DNA of 8,958 nucleotides from a bacterium (GTDB taxonomy: Archaea > Thermoproteota > Nitrososphaeria > Nitrososphaerales > CADDZS01): contig DAIDAB010000076.1 in NCBI GenBank assembly GCA_027310845.1, positions 1-8,958 of the forward strand. The letters run 5' to 3'. Each line of letters opens with the position of its first letter. The stretch's first letter is position 1. The notes under the pieces are model-generated. The model made no database searches. It had not been told where the DNA came from and saw only the letters and a program-made list of their open reading frames with translations. The position numbers and the translations under genes are program-made. Positions 1 to 7,144 of the stretch are shown one piece after another.

Positions 1-333
1 CTTTCATACTCTTGTGAATTATTAAAGATCAATTCGAACTCATTCAAACAATGCGAAGTTCCCAAAACACAATCCCCAATTCCTTGATCTAGCTCGAAAA
101 TGGGCGCCGAAGTTATATAAGGAATTATGGTTTTCTCAATGATTCTTCTTTATGCGACTATGCAATTTATCTCAAGCAAGAGATTCTGAAATGAGACTTG
201 TAAGAAATATCAACGTTTCGCTTTGGCAGGCCCAGTTCTACTGAAACCCGATAATCCGGCCCGAAAACCGAATTCTTCAGAGCAAAAGCACTCTCACGTC
301 CTAAAAATGCGGCAGAAAGTCGACATATGATCG
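1..333. other. Intergenic stretch, no supported gene
   Basis: This stretch lies downstream of the ABC operon and runs off the window edge. I see no ORF above about 30 codons, no tRNA-like cloverleaf and no repeat array. The one notable element is a palindromic TATA-like octamer, TTATATAA, at 113-120. Rightward, a short ORF of 30 codons (152-244) starts about 36 bases after the box centre, but it has no recognisable sequence character. Another 20-codon ORF (127-189) starts too close to the box to be driven by it. On the minus strand, a T-run at 303-307 could help end the ABC transcript. Confidence 0.6.
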
Positions 334-2145
334 CTATGAGATCTTGTACTGCATCAGGTACATCTTTGAAAAGATGCCATCTCTTAGAGCCATGAGCTCA
401 TCGAAGCTACCCTCTTCTACGATTCTTCCGTTCTCAAGCACAATTATCCTGTCCGCGAGCCTGATGGTGGAGAGCCTGTGCGCGATTACGATCGCAGTTC
501 TGTCCTTCAGCATTTCCTGAAGAGCACTCTGGAGCTTAACCTCGGATACGGGGTCTAGCCCCGACGTTGCCTCATCAAGTATCAGAAGCTCTGGTTCCCT
601 CAAAAGCGCACGCGCAAAGCAGATCATCTGTTTTTGTCCCATTGAGAGATTTGTCGCTGATTCATTCACAATGGTATTGTAGCCCATCGGAAGCCACTTC
701 ATGAAATCATCAAGGCCGATCTTCTTTGAGATCGAAATCACCTCCTCATCGGTTGCATCTTCAGTACCGTACCTGATGTTTTCCATGATGGTCGAGAGAA
801 AGAGAAACGGATCCTGTGAAACCACGCTCAGCCTTTTTCTAAATTCAGCAAACTCGAGTTCTCGAATATCTACGCCGTCAAACAATATCGAACCCTCCTG
901 CGGATCGTAAAAACGAAGTATGAGATTTACAATGCTTGACTTTCCGGCTCCTGTTGGTCCTACTATTGCAACGACTTCATTTGGATTTACCCTCAAGGAG
1001 AGATTATTCAGCACTGGCAGGTTTGGCTCGTATCCGAAAGTCACATTTTGGAATTCTGTGCTCGCAGCTTTGCTAGAATAGATCTTCTTTGCCATTCTCT
1101 CCTCGGGCGCTCTCACTTCCACAGGGGTGTCAATCACCTGTAGAATCCGGTCAAGACCAGTCACAGCGGACTGGTAGGAATTGTAGAACGTTGTCAGCTG
1201 GATAATCGGGTTGAAGAACGCGTTCATGTAGAAAAGGAACGAGACCAAGAGCCCGACGCTCAGGTCTCCGCTCATGATCCTCGTAGTACCATACCAGATC
1301 ACGAGGGCGATTCCACAGGCCTCGATCACCTGCACGAGCGAGTTGAAAAGTGAGGTGAGCTTGTTCGCGCGCAAGTTGGCCTGGAGGTTTTCAGCATTTG
1401 CGCTGTCGAAATCCTCGTTTACACGTTCCTCATTCACAAGTGACTGGGTGACTCGTACTCCTGAGATTCCCTCTTGGAGCTTTGAAGTCACAAGAGCAAT
1501 CTTTCTTCGCGTCTCGACAAAGCTCGTCTGTATCCTGCCCTGAAATGCAAGTGTGAGTATCACGAGCGCAGGGACAACGCTCAGAGAAACTAGAGTGAGG
1601 CTCGGATTGAGAAAAAGCATGATCGGAATGACTGAAACTATTACCGCGATGCCAGCCAAAACCTGGGGGATCTGGAACGTGACAAAATCGGAGAGCGCAT
1701 CGACGTCATTTGTGATGTAGGACATTATCCTTCCAGTTTCTCTCTTTGAGTAGTAAGAAGGAGAAAGCTCTTGGAGTTTTGCAAATCCATCGCGCCTAAT
1801 ATCACGGATTACATTCTGGCCCAGCAGTTGCATGTGGTATGTTCTTCTGTTATCAGTTGCATAGTTCACTGTATAGAGCGCGAAGTAAATTGCAAGCGAG
1901 CTGATAACCGCAAGAAGATTTCTCGCATACATATCATTGACCGAGATTCCAAGCAGATAAGGGCCGACGTCGCCGACCGCCGCAGTGAAAATCAATGATG
2001 AAAACACAAGAACAAGGCTTCGCCTGTATCTAATCATGTATGAGGCGAGCCTTTTGACAAGAATGCGGTCGGAGTACTTCCTGTACTTGCGCTCGTTTGG
2101 ATCAGCTGTTGAGAAGACGCCGCCTGCGTAACCCGTACAACTCAC
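334..2145 (-). CDS. ABC exporter half-transporter with consensus ATPase motifs but altered signature
   Basis: This is a 603-residue fusion of a membrane domain and an ATPase domain, the usual size for a type IV (B-family) ABC exporter half. About six hydrophobic segments lie at roughly 43-63, 78-96, 160-180, 182-202, 265-287 and 297-318. The ATPase domain starts near residue 365: A-loop Tyr372, Walker A GPTGAGKS at 396-403, Q-loop Gln444, signature LSMGQ at 500-504, Walker B ending Asp524-Glu525, D-loop SGLD at 528-531 and switch His556. The catalytic Glu and His are therefore present, but the signature has Met in place of the first Gly of LSGGQ. The GTG start overlaps the upstream gene's stop codon (GTGA, 2142-2145), so translation is probably coupled. 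Family knowledge suggests export of a hydrophobic compound, lipid or peptide across the cytoplasmic membrane; the substrate cannot be told from sequence. The stop is TAG at 334-336. Confidence 0.95.
   Translation of the reverse strand: MSCTGYAGGVFSTADPNERKYRKYSDRILVKRLASYMIRYRRSLVLVFSSLIFTAAVGDVGPYLLGISVNDMYARNLLAVISSLAIYFALYTVNYATDNRRTYHMQLLGQNVIRDIRRDGFAKLQELSPSYYSKRETGRIMSYITNDVDALSDFVTFQIPQVLAGIAVIVSVIPIMLFLNPSLTLVSLSVVPALVILTLAFQGRIQTSFVETRRKIALVTSKLQEGISGVRVTQSLVNEERVNEDFDSANAENLQANLRANKLTSLFNSLVQVIEACGIALVIWYGTTRIMSGDLSVGLLVSFLFYMNAFFNPIIQLTTFYNSYQSAVTGLDRILQVIDTPVEVRAPEERMAKKIYSSKAASTEFQNVTFGYEPNLPVLNNLSLRVNPNEVVAIVGPTGAGKSSIVNLILRFYDPQEGSILFDGVDIRELEFAEFRKRLSVVSQDPFLFLSTIMENIRYGTEDATDEEVISISKKIGLDDFMKWLPMGYNTIVNESATNLSMGQKQMICFARALLREPELLILDEATSGLDPVSEVKLQSALQEMLKDRTAIVIAHRLSTIRLADRIIVLENGRIVEEGSFDELMALRDGIFSKMYLMQYKIS
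2142..2145 (-). other. Stop/start overlap (GTGA) coupling the two ABC genes
   Basis: On the minus strand the four bases read GTGA. TGA ends the 610-residue subunit and GTG begins the 603-residue subunit. A weak GGA sits just ahead (AACGGAA). This arrangement normally means translational coupling, which would help keep the two subunits equimolar, as a heterodimer needs. Confidence 0.85.
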
Positions 2146-3974
2146 TTCCGTTTAGATTCTATGATTGGATCCGGCTGAAGTGACGAGGCTACAATCGAGC
2201 CCATTTGTTCTTGGGGCGCAAGCTGAGAGTGGTAAAGCCGTGCGTATGCCCCGTTCTTTGCAATTAGTGTCTCATGCGTTCCATCCTCTGCAATCATGCC
2301 ATTTTGAAACACTAGGATTCGCTTTGCAAGTCTGAGAGTAGAAAGTCTCTGAGTAATTATGACAGTCGTCCTTCCGACAACAACGGCCTTCAGAGCGTCC
2401 TGAATTGCGAACTCGGTCTCGACGTCAACGCTTGAGAGTGAATCATCAAGTATCAGTATCTTGGGATCAGTGATCAAAGTCCGGGCTATTGCAATCCGTT
2501 GCTTCTGCCCTCCAGAAAGCGTAACGCCCCGCTCGCCTACGAGCGTGTCATACCTGTCTGGGAAACGATCGACAAATTCGTGGACCTTTGCAATTCGTGC
2601 TGCAGCAATTACGAGCTCTTCAGAAGCATCAGGTTTCCCGTACTTGATATTGTCCCTAATCGTAGCAGAAAAGAGAAAAATGTCTTGGCTCACGATTCCT
2701 ACGTTTGACCTCAGTGACCTGAGTTTGAGGTCGCGGATATCGACTCCATCTATCATGACTCTCCCAGAAGTGACATCGTAGAACCGCGGAACCAAGTTCG
2801 CAAGTGTTGTTTTTCCGGAACCACTTGTCCCGAGGAATGCGACTATTTCTCCTGGTTTGATCTCAAGGTTTACTCCTCTTATGATTAATCCATCCTTTCC
2901 GTATCCAAATTCCACATTCTCAAACACAATATCCCCCTTGACACTTTCGTGATCTAGTTCAGCTGAGTTAGGTCGATCGGTTATTTCGACCGCAGCATCA
3001 GTAATCTCGACAACACGCTCAAAGCCTGCCATTCCGTTTTGAAACAAGAGTATCAGTTGACCCAAAAATCTTACCGGCCCAGAAAGTTGTCCTACTAGCA
3101 ACCCCGCAGCAACGACGTTGCCAACCACTACCTCAAGGGAGGCTGTAGATGCAGCAGAGGATTCAAAACCTCCTAGCAAGTAGATTGCTCCAATTGCTAG
3201 GCTCACAACCAGAGTGAGAAGCGGTGTATAAAACGATCTTATCACAGCAGCTCCGACTAGATCGTCCCTGTATGCCTGGTTTTTCTCTTCAAATCTCTCA
3301 ATTTCCCTTTTCTCGGTGGAAAACGATCTAACAATTTTCATCCCGGAGATGTTCTCTTGGAGGACTGAGTTGATCTCACCATAGTCTTCCCTAGATTTCT
3401 TCCAAAACGGAGCCTGGGTTTGGCTAAACCGCCAGCTAATGTAAATTAAAATTGGGAGAATAATGGCAACGACAAGAGTAAGCTCAGCGCTCAGGAAAAG
3501 GAGAGTGACGAGTACCCCTCCCATTAAGAATACGTTTCCCAGAAGCTGCGCAGAGCCAAAAGAGAGAAAACGTCTCACCGCTTCTACGTCTCCAGTTGCT
3601 CGTGCCATGAGCTGTCCTGTCTGATTCTTGTCGTGGAAGCTAAAGGACTGCGCTTGGATAGCGGCGAATATCTTGTTTCTCATGTCGTAAATTATCTTTT
3701 GACCGAGATACTGACCTCCGTAACCCAAGACGAACTGACACACGGCAGCAAGCGCACTGAGCCCTACTATCTCGACGGAAATCATGAGGACTAGCTGAAG
3801 CGAATTGCTCGCAAGGATATCTGTCACCGCATTTCCCGTCAGAACCGGAACCAACACTCGAAAAAGAGTGAGAAATACCACGCTAGTTAACATGAGTGTT
3901 ACTGTTGGCCAGTACCTTTTCCCGTAAGCGGCTAGCTTGAGGTATCTATCAAATTGTCCTTTCTTAATTAGCAT
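2142..3974 (-). CDS. ABC exporter half-transporter with degenerate ATPase site
   Basis: This 610-residue protein is the first gene of the operon and has the same layout as its partner. Hydrophobic segments lie at about 24-46, 60-85, 140-160, 163-181, 247-270 and 284-311, followed by an ATPase domain. Visible motifs are A-loop Tyr358, Walker A GTSGSGKT at 382-389, Q-loop Gln430, canonical signature LSGGQ at 486-490 and Walker B ending Asp510-Asp511. The switch region reads TQRLST, with Gln542. Two catalytic positions thus differ from consensus: the catalytic Glu after Walker B is Asp511, and the switch His is Gln542. This is the known pattern of the degenerate subunit in heterodimeric exporters. 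The C-terminus carries a polar tail of about 25 residues rich in Gln, Ser, Pro and Lys. The ATG start fits the family; a TATA-like box lies about 40 bases upstream. It is divergent from the aldehyde dehydrogenase. Confidence 0.95.
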   Translation of the reverse strand: MLIKKGQFDRYLKLAAYGKRYWPTVTLMLTSVVFLTLFRVLVPVLTGNAVTDILASNSLQLVLMISVEIVGLSALAAVCQFVLGYGGQYLGQKIIYDMRNKIFAAIQAQSFSFHDKNQTGQLMARATGDVEAVRRFLSFGSAQLLGNVFLMGGVLVTLLFLSAELTLVVAIILPILIYISWRFSQTQAPFWKKSREDYGEINSVLQENISGMKIVRSFSTEKREIERFEEKNQAYRDDLVGAAVIRSFYTPLLTLVVSLAIGAIYLLGGFESSAASTASLEVVVGNVVAAGLLVGQLSGPVRFLGQLILLFQNGMAGFERVVEITDAAVEITDRPNSAELDHESVKGDIVFENVEFGYGKDGLIIRGVNLEIKPGEIVAFLGTSGSGKTTLANLVPRFYDVTSGRVMIDGVDIRDLKLRSLRSNVGIVSQDIFLFSATIRDNIKYGKPDASEELVIAAARIAKVHEFVDRFPDRYDTLVGERGVTLSGGQKQRIAIARTLITDPKILILDDSLSSVDVETEFAIQDALKAVVVGRTTVIITQRLSTLRLAKRILVFQNGMIAEDGTHETLIAKNGAYARLYHSQLAPQEQMGSIVASSLQPDPIIESKRK

Positions 3975-4009
3975 CTTTACCTACGACCGGATCTTCCTCG
4001 AGAAAGTAG

Positions 4010-4018
4010 CAAAATATG
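4010..4018 (-). promoter_or_regulatory. Candidate TATA box for the ABC operon
   Basis: The minus strand reads CATATTTTG, centred about 40 bases before the ATG at 3974. With the usual archaeal spacing of about 26 bases from box to start site, the leader would be around 14 bases and would include GTAGGTAAAG just before the ATG. No other AT-rich element in this spacer is better placed, but the match is weak. Confidence 0.3.
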
Positions 4019-4092
4019 TTGGCGCAAGTTATTGGAGGCGTTGCAAAGCAGATTTTAGTTTAGCGATTAGAAAGCATTTTGTTTCGGACGAG

Positions 4093-4110
4093 TTCTTAAG
4101 GAATATTAAG
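4093..4110 (+). promoter_or_regulatory. Candidate promoter/inverted-repeat element before the aldehyde dehydrogenase
   Basis: The stretch contains CTTAA, six spacer bases, then TTAAG (4095-4110), an AT-rich inverted repeat with an internal AATATTA. Archaeal spacing would give a transcription start near 4125-4135, just ahead of the ATG at 4147 and about 70 bases ahead of the ATG at 4201. It could be a TATA element or a binding site for a dimeric regulator; the sequence alone does not decide. Confidence 0.3.
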
Positions 4111-4191
4111 CAAGATGTTCTCAAGAGTTCTGGTGTCTTGAACGGCATGTCGAACAACAAACGAGTCTCAAACCGTACTCTACGAATAAAG

Positions 4192-4197
4192 AAGGAG
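4192..4197 (+). promoter_or_regulatory. Shine-Dalgarno-like AAGGAG favouring start 4201
   Basis: AAGGAG ends three bases before the ATG at 4201. The spacing is short, but it is one of the better ribosome-binding matches in the window, and the following residues (MFIDGRW) coincide with where aldehyde dehydrogenases usually begin. The sequence also reads KKEK in the longer frame from 4147, so the purine run may be coincidental. Confidence 0.4.
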
Positions 4198-4200
4198 AAA

Positions 4201-5664
4201 ATGTTCATCGACGGCAGATGGACTGAATCCCAAAGCGAGGAAACAATCAAGGTAATCAATCCAGCTGACGAGCAGGTGTTCGCGACGGTCCCGAGGGCAA
4301 CTCGCGAAGAGGTGAAGCATGCTCTCGAAGCTGCGCAAAGTGCTCAGAAAAAATGGGAGGACATATCGCCAGTACATAGAGCGAAGTACCTCTTTAGTAT
4401 AGCAGATCTGATTCGACGGGATAGAGAGCGCCTCGCAAGAATCCTGACTTCTGAGCAGGGAAAGCCTTTGTACGAATCAAGGCTCGAGGTGGAAGGCGCC
4501 GCGCAGAATTTTGAATTCTACGCAGAATATGCAAGGAGAATCGAAGGCGATGTGCTTCCAAGCGACTATGATCATCAAACCATCATGATTCTCAAGCTTC
4601 CAATAGGAGTGGTCGCTTCAATCACTCCCTGGAATTTTCCCTCAGCCACGGTCGCTCGAAAGCTCGCTCCCGCACTCATAACTGGAAACGCAGTGGTCAC
4701 AAAGCCATCAAGCAACACTCCTCTATCCACGATCGAGCTCGTGAAACTCGCAGATGAAGCAGGGCTCCCGAGAGGCGTGCTAAACGTCGTTACCGGTTCT
4801 GGCTCGGAAGTCGGCGAAGAGCTCGTAACCAACAATATCACTGGACTCATTACAATGACCGGAAGCACCGAAGCGGGAAAGAAGATCATGGAAAACGCAT
4901 CTGGGCATGTTGCAAAGGTTCTCCTCGAACTCGGTGGTAAGGCACCGCTTATTGTATGGAACGACGCTGACATGGAATGGGCACTGAAATGCGCAGTATG
5001 GGCGCGCTTTTGGAACTGCGGGCAAACATGCATCTGTGCAGAGAGAATGTACCTTGATAGGTAAATCAAGGAAAAGTTTCTCTCCGCATTTGCAAAGTCA
5101 GTAAAGGCACTCAGGATAGGAGAACCACAAAGCCCTGGAACAGACTTGGGACCGATGGTCAGCCAAAACGAAAGAAAAACTGCTGAAGACTTCGTACAAA
5201 GAGCAAGAGATGAGGGAGACAAAATAATTGTCGGCGGGTCGGAACCATCTCGAATGAAAAAAGGATACTTCTATGAACCCACGGTGATCGAGACAACGAA
5301 CCAAAAATCTTCATTGATTCAAGAGGAGATATTCGGCCCAGTCGTTCCTGTGATGGAAGTGGACAACTTTGATACGGCAATCGAGTATGCGAACGATTCG
5401 ATCTATGGGCTTGCCTCGTATGTCTTCACAAAAGACAACGGTCGCGTGTTCAAAGCAATGCACAGGATAAAATTCGGTGAATGCTACGTCAACCAAGTAG
5501 GCCCAGAACAGCTGCAGGGAGCTCACACTGGATTCAGGCAGACTGGAATAGGTGCCGAGGGCTCAAAGTATGGGCTTGAATGTTACACGCAGCTCAAGAC
5601 ATGCTACCTGGATTGGAGCGATAATCCAAGTCTTCCTTATCTTTTCCCCTATAGGGGAAAATGA
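4201..5664 (+). pseudogene. NAD(P)-dependent aldehyde dehydrogenase (AldA-like) with an in-frame stop
   Basis: Reading through one TAA gives about 487 residues, the normal family length. Before the stop are Asn145 (PWNFP), Lys168 (TKPS), the cofactor turn GSTEAG at 221-226, catalytic Glu243 (LELGGK) and catalytic Cys277 (GQTC). Codon 288 (5062-5064) is TAA. The same frame then continues without further damage, with the EIFGP motif (Glu376) and the C-terminal strands, to TGA at 5662. The C-terminal pattern YVNQ...LQGAHTGFRQTGIG resembles E. coli AldA, so oxidation of lactaldehyde or glycolaldehyde to the acid is likely; the substrate is inference. The start at 4201 is chosen because family members begin MFIDGRW-like and AAGGAG lies three bases upstream. 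ATG 4147 would add 18 residues, and the 3937 start overlaps the ABC gene and is unlikely. A protein ending at residue 287 would lack part of the catalytic domain and the oligomerisation strands. Sequencing error or true readthrough are alternatives to a dead gene. Confidence 0.85.
5642..5661. repeat. Perfect 20-bp palindrome, possible bidirectional terminator
   Basis: The sequence is TTTT CCCC TATA GGGG AAAA, identical to its own reverse complement. In RNA it would form an eight-pair stem with a UAUA loop. It encodes the last residues of the aldehyde dehydrogenase and ends immediately before its TGA. It also lies 16 bases beyond the stop of the convergent minus-strand gene, so both transcripts would carry the hairpin. 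No strong U-tract follows on either strand, and archaeal termination relies mainly on U-tracts, so the terminator role is inference; transcript 3'-end protection or a protein-binding site are alternatives. Confidence 0.6.
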
Positions 5665-5677
5665 AGACATCACTCGA

Positions 5678-5920
5678 CTAGTTACCGGCATCTCGCAAGG
5701 CAACACCGCCTCGACGATCACTCAACAGTCCTAGCAATAGAAAAATTCCACCTATAGTGCCAAAGACGATGCCATATAGAATCTCGCCTTGAGCGCCCAG
5801 TACTTGTGAGCAACCGTCAGAACAGGAACCAATTGCGAAGAGTTTGATGCTTCCATCGACAAGAACTATCAGTGAGAAAAAGAATATCGTGAAACCAACG
5901 ATTGCAACTCCTTTCCTCAT
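5678..5920 (-). CDS. Small two-helix membrane protein of unknown function
   Basis: This is an 80-residue protein I do not recognise. Residues 4-24 (very rich in Val, Ile, Phe) and about 46-67 (Gly, Ile, Leu, Phe) are clear membrane helices. The loop between them contains a CSDGC motif at about 33-37. The C-terminal tail after residue 67 is charged (SDRRGG), and the N-terminus has MRKG, so positive charge at both ends suggests both termini face the cytoplasm and the Cys pair lies outside. The two cysteines could form a disulfide or bind metal; this is inference. A weak GGATG lies seven to eleven bases before the ATG. It is convergent with the aldehyde dehydrogenase and divergent from the peptidase, so it is transcribed alone. 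Hydrophobicity pattern and isolated position argue for a real gene. Confidence 0.65.
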   Translation of the reverse strand: MRKGVAIVGFTIFFFSLIVLVDGSIKLFAIGSCSDGCSQVLGAQGEILYGIVFGTIGGIFLLLGLLSDRRGGVALRDAGN

Positions 5921-6075
5921 ATGCGGACATCCTGAAAGATTAGGCTAGCTTAGTTGAAGTTTTGGGAGATTAAGGAAAATGCATAAGGGATGAAGTGGGA
6001 TTGAAGGTTGCAGTCTAAAACATGCGAAATGTTATTCAAATGATGTTCTGCTGCAAAAGCTACGCGTGATGCAAA
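5921..6075. other. Divergent promoter region
   Basis: This 155-base spacer lies between the start of the small membrane protein (minus) and the start of the peptidase (plus), so it must hold both promoters. AT-rich stretches are present at about 6012-6020 (GTCTAAAAC) and 6029-6037 (GTTATTCAA). The second would give a leader of about 18 bases for the peptidase. None is a strong match, and I see no ORF or hairpin. Confidence 0.4.
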
Positions 6076-7074
6076 ATGGGCACCATAGATGATGGAGCAA
6101 GAAATGCAGTAGAAGTCTGCATGGGTCTAAGGCACGGAGAGAAGGTGCTGATAGTCACTGATAGAGCTCAGCTCATAGTGGGGAACGCTCTCAAAAAAGC
6201 TGCTGAGAAAAGCACTCCGCCCAAATTAGTTAAAATGTTGGTAATTGAGGAAATTGCGAAAAGACCCCTATCTTCTTTGCCCAACGTAATCGAGGATGCA
6301 ATTCCATGGGCTAACGTGACTTTTTGGGCGGCGAACAGCGAGCCCGGTGAGCTAGCAGCCCGCGGCCCGTTTATCAAGAAGGCAAAGCAATATGCCCGCC
6401 ATGGACACATGCCAAATGTCACCAGGATTCTTATGGAGCAGGGCATGTGCGCGGACTATGGAGAGGTCTACAAGTTAACGCACAGGGTCCACGACATTTT
6501 GAAGAAGGCGAAGGTGATCGAAATCACAAATTCACTCGGAGCCAAGATTTCGGCTGAATTCGACAAGTCGTGGCGCTGGGTCGCAAGTGATGGCCGGTAT
6601 CATGAGAAAGGCCGCTGGGGCAACCTTCCTGAGGGCGAGACTTTCACTGCCCCAAAGAACCTGAACGGAAGACTGGTGACCAACTTGCTAGGAGACTGGT
6701 TTTCGGAGAAGTATGGCAATCTTAGAGATCCGTTGAGTTTTGAAATACACGACTCGAGAATAGATCTTTCAAGTCTTGAATGTAGGAATGAGAAACTCAA
6801 AGCTGAGCTCCTGGAGTACCTGAAGACTGATGAGAACAGCAACCGAGCGAGCGAGTTTGCCCTTCCAACGAATCCGCTGCTCATTGCCCTTCCAACAATT
6901 GGAAACCTCTTGCAGGATGAAAAGGCAAGGCCTCACATCGCATTCGGCGACCCCTATCAGGACGAAACTGGAGCTCCTTGGAGCTCAAGAACTCACGTTG
7001 ACATGTTGCTTGAAAGGTGCGATGTCTTGGCTGATGGAAGGAAGATCATGAGTGCCGGACGGTATGTCATCTAG
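6076..7074 (+). CDS. M29-family aminopeptidase homologue (COG2309-like)
   Basis: This 332-residue protein resembles metallo-aminopeptidases of the AmpS/AmpT (M29) family, which remove N-terminal residues from peptides using a two-metal centre. Positions matching the known ligands are visible: Glu188 in NLPEGETFTAP, Glu260 in ASEFALPTNP, His287 with Tyr294 seven residues later (HIAFGDPY), and His307 with Asp309 in THVDM. The conserved DEK before His287 and DG near residue 320 also fit. AmpS/AmpT proteins are about 410 residues, so this one is shorter, mostly at the N-terminus, as in several archaeal relatives. There is no signal peptide, so it is cytoplasmic. ATG 6076 is the first possible ATG, since TGA occurs in frame at 6067-6069. 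No Shine-Dalgarno site is evident. It appears to be a single-gene unit. The exact substrate, and whether it acts as a peptidase at all, are not proven by sequence. Confidence 0.8.
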   Translation: MGTIDDGARNAVEVCMGLRHGEKVLIVTDRAQLIVGNALKKAAEKSTPPKLVKMLVIEEIAKRPLSSLPNVIEDAIPWANVTFWAANSEPGELAARGPFIKKAKQYARHGHMPNVTRILMEQGMCADYGEVYKLTHRVHDILKKAKVIEITNSLGAKISAEFDKSWRWVASDGRYHEKGRWGNLPEGETFTAPKNLNGRLVTNLLGDWFSEKYGNLRDPLSFEIHDSRIDLSSLECRNEKLKAELLEYLKTDENSNRASEFALPTNPLLIALPTIGNLLQDEKARPHIAFGDPYQDETGAPWSSRTHVDMLLERCDVLADGRKIMSAGRYVI

Positions 7075-7090
7075 ACAAGGTGAATAGCCT

Positions 7091-7113
7091 TCTTTAAATT
7101 CTTAAATAATTAA
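7091..7113 (+). promoter_or_regulatory. AT-rich promoter of the winged-helix gene and possible terminator of the peptidase gene
   Basis: The stretch has almost no G or C and contains TTTAAATT and CTTAAATAAT. The second box, centred near 7105, predicts a start site near 7131 and a leader of about 14 bases before the ATG at 7145. The same stretch starts 17 bases after the peptidase stop codon, where its T-rich content could also promote termination. Confidence 0.5.
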
Positions 7114-7144
7114 TGCCACACATCCAGATATACAAAGCTCCAGC

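Noticed and set aside
1..333. tRNA or other structured RNA in the left spacer
   Set aside because: No paired acceptor stem with T-loop (GTTCGA-type) and anticodon arms could be assembled; only short, unconnected complementary stretches are present.
3937..4200. N-terminal extension of the aldehyde dehydrogenase frame back to 3937
   Set aside because: It would overlap the start of the divergent ABC gene and its promoter, and it adds 88 residues with no family counterpart. The start at 4201, or at most 4147, fits better.
5062..5064. Pyrrolysine or selenocysteine recoding at the stop codon
   Set aside because: Pyrrolysine uses TAG and selenocysteine uses TGA; this codon is TAA, and no recoding structure is evident downstream.
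4575..5222. 215-codon open frame on the minus strand across the aldehyde dehydrogenase
   Set aside because: It is antisense to a clear enzyme gene, its protein is Ser/Pro/Phe-rich with no recognisable domain, and it runs across the nonsense codon region only because of codon bias on the other strand.
5146..5664. Separate gene starting at TTG 5146 for the C-terminal part of the aldehyde dehydrogenase
   Set aside because: It is the same frame as the upstream part, lacks the catalytic Cys and Glu, and has no promoter or ribosome-binding site; it is the continuation after the nonsense codon.
334..5664. ABC exporter and aldehyde dehydrogenase as one functional system
   Set aside because: They are divergent with a spacer of about 170-225 bases, and nothing in the sequences links an exporter substrate to the enzyme; proximity alone is not enough.
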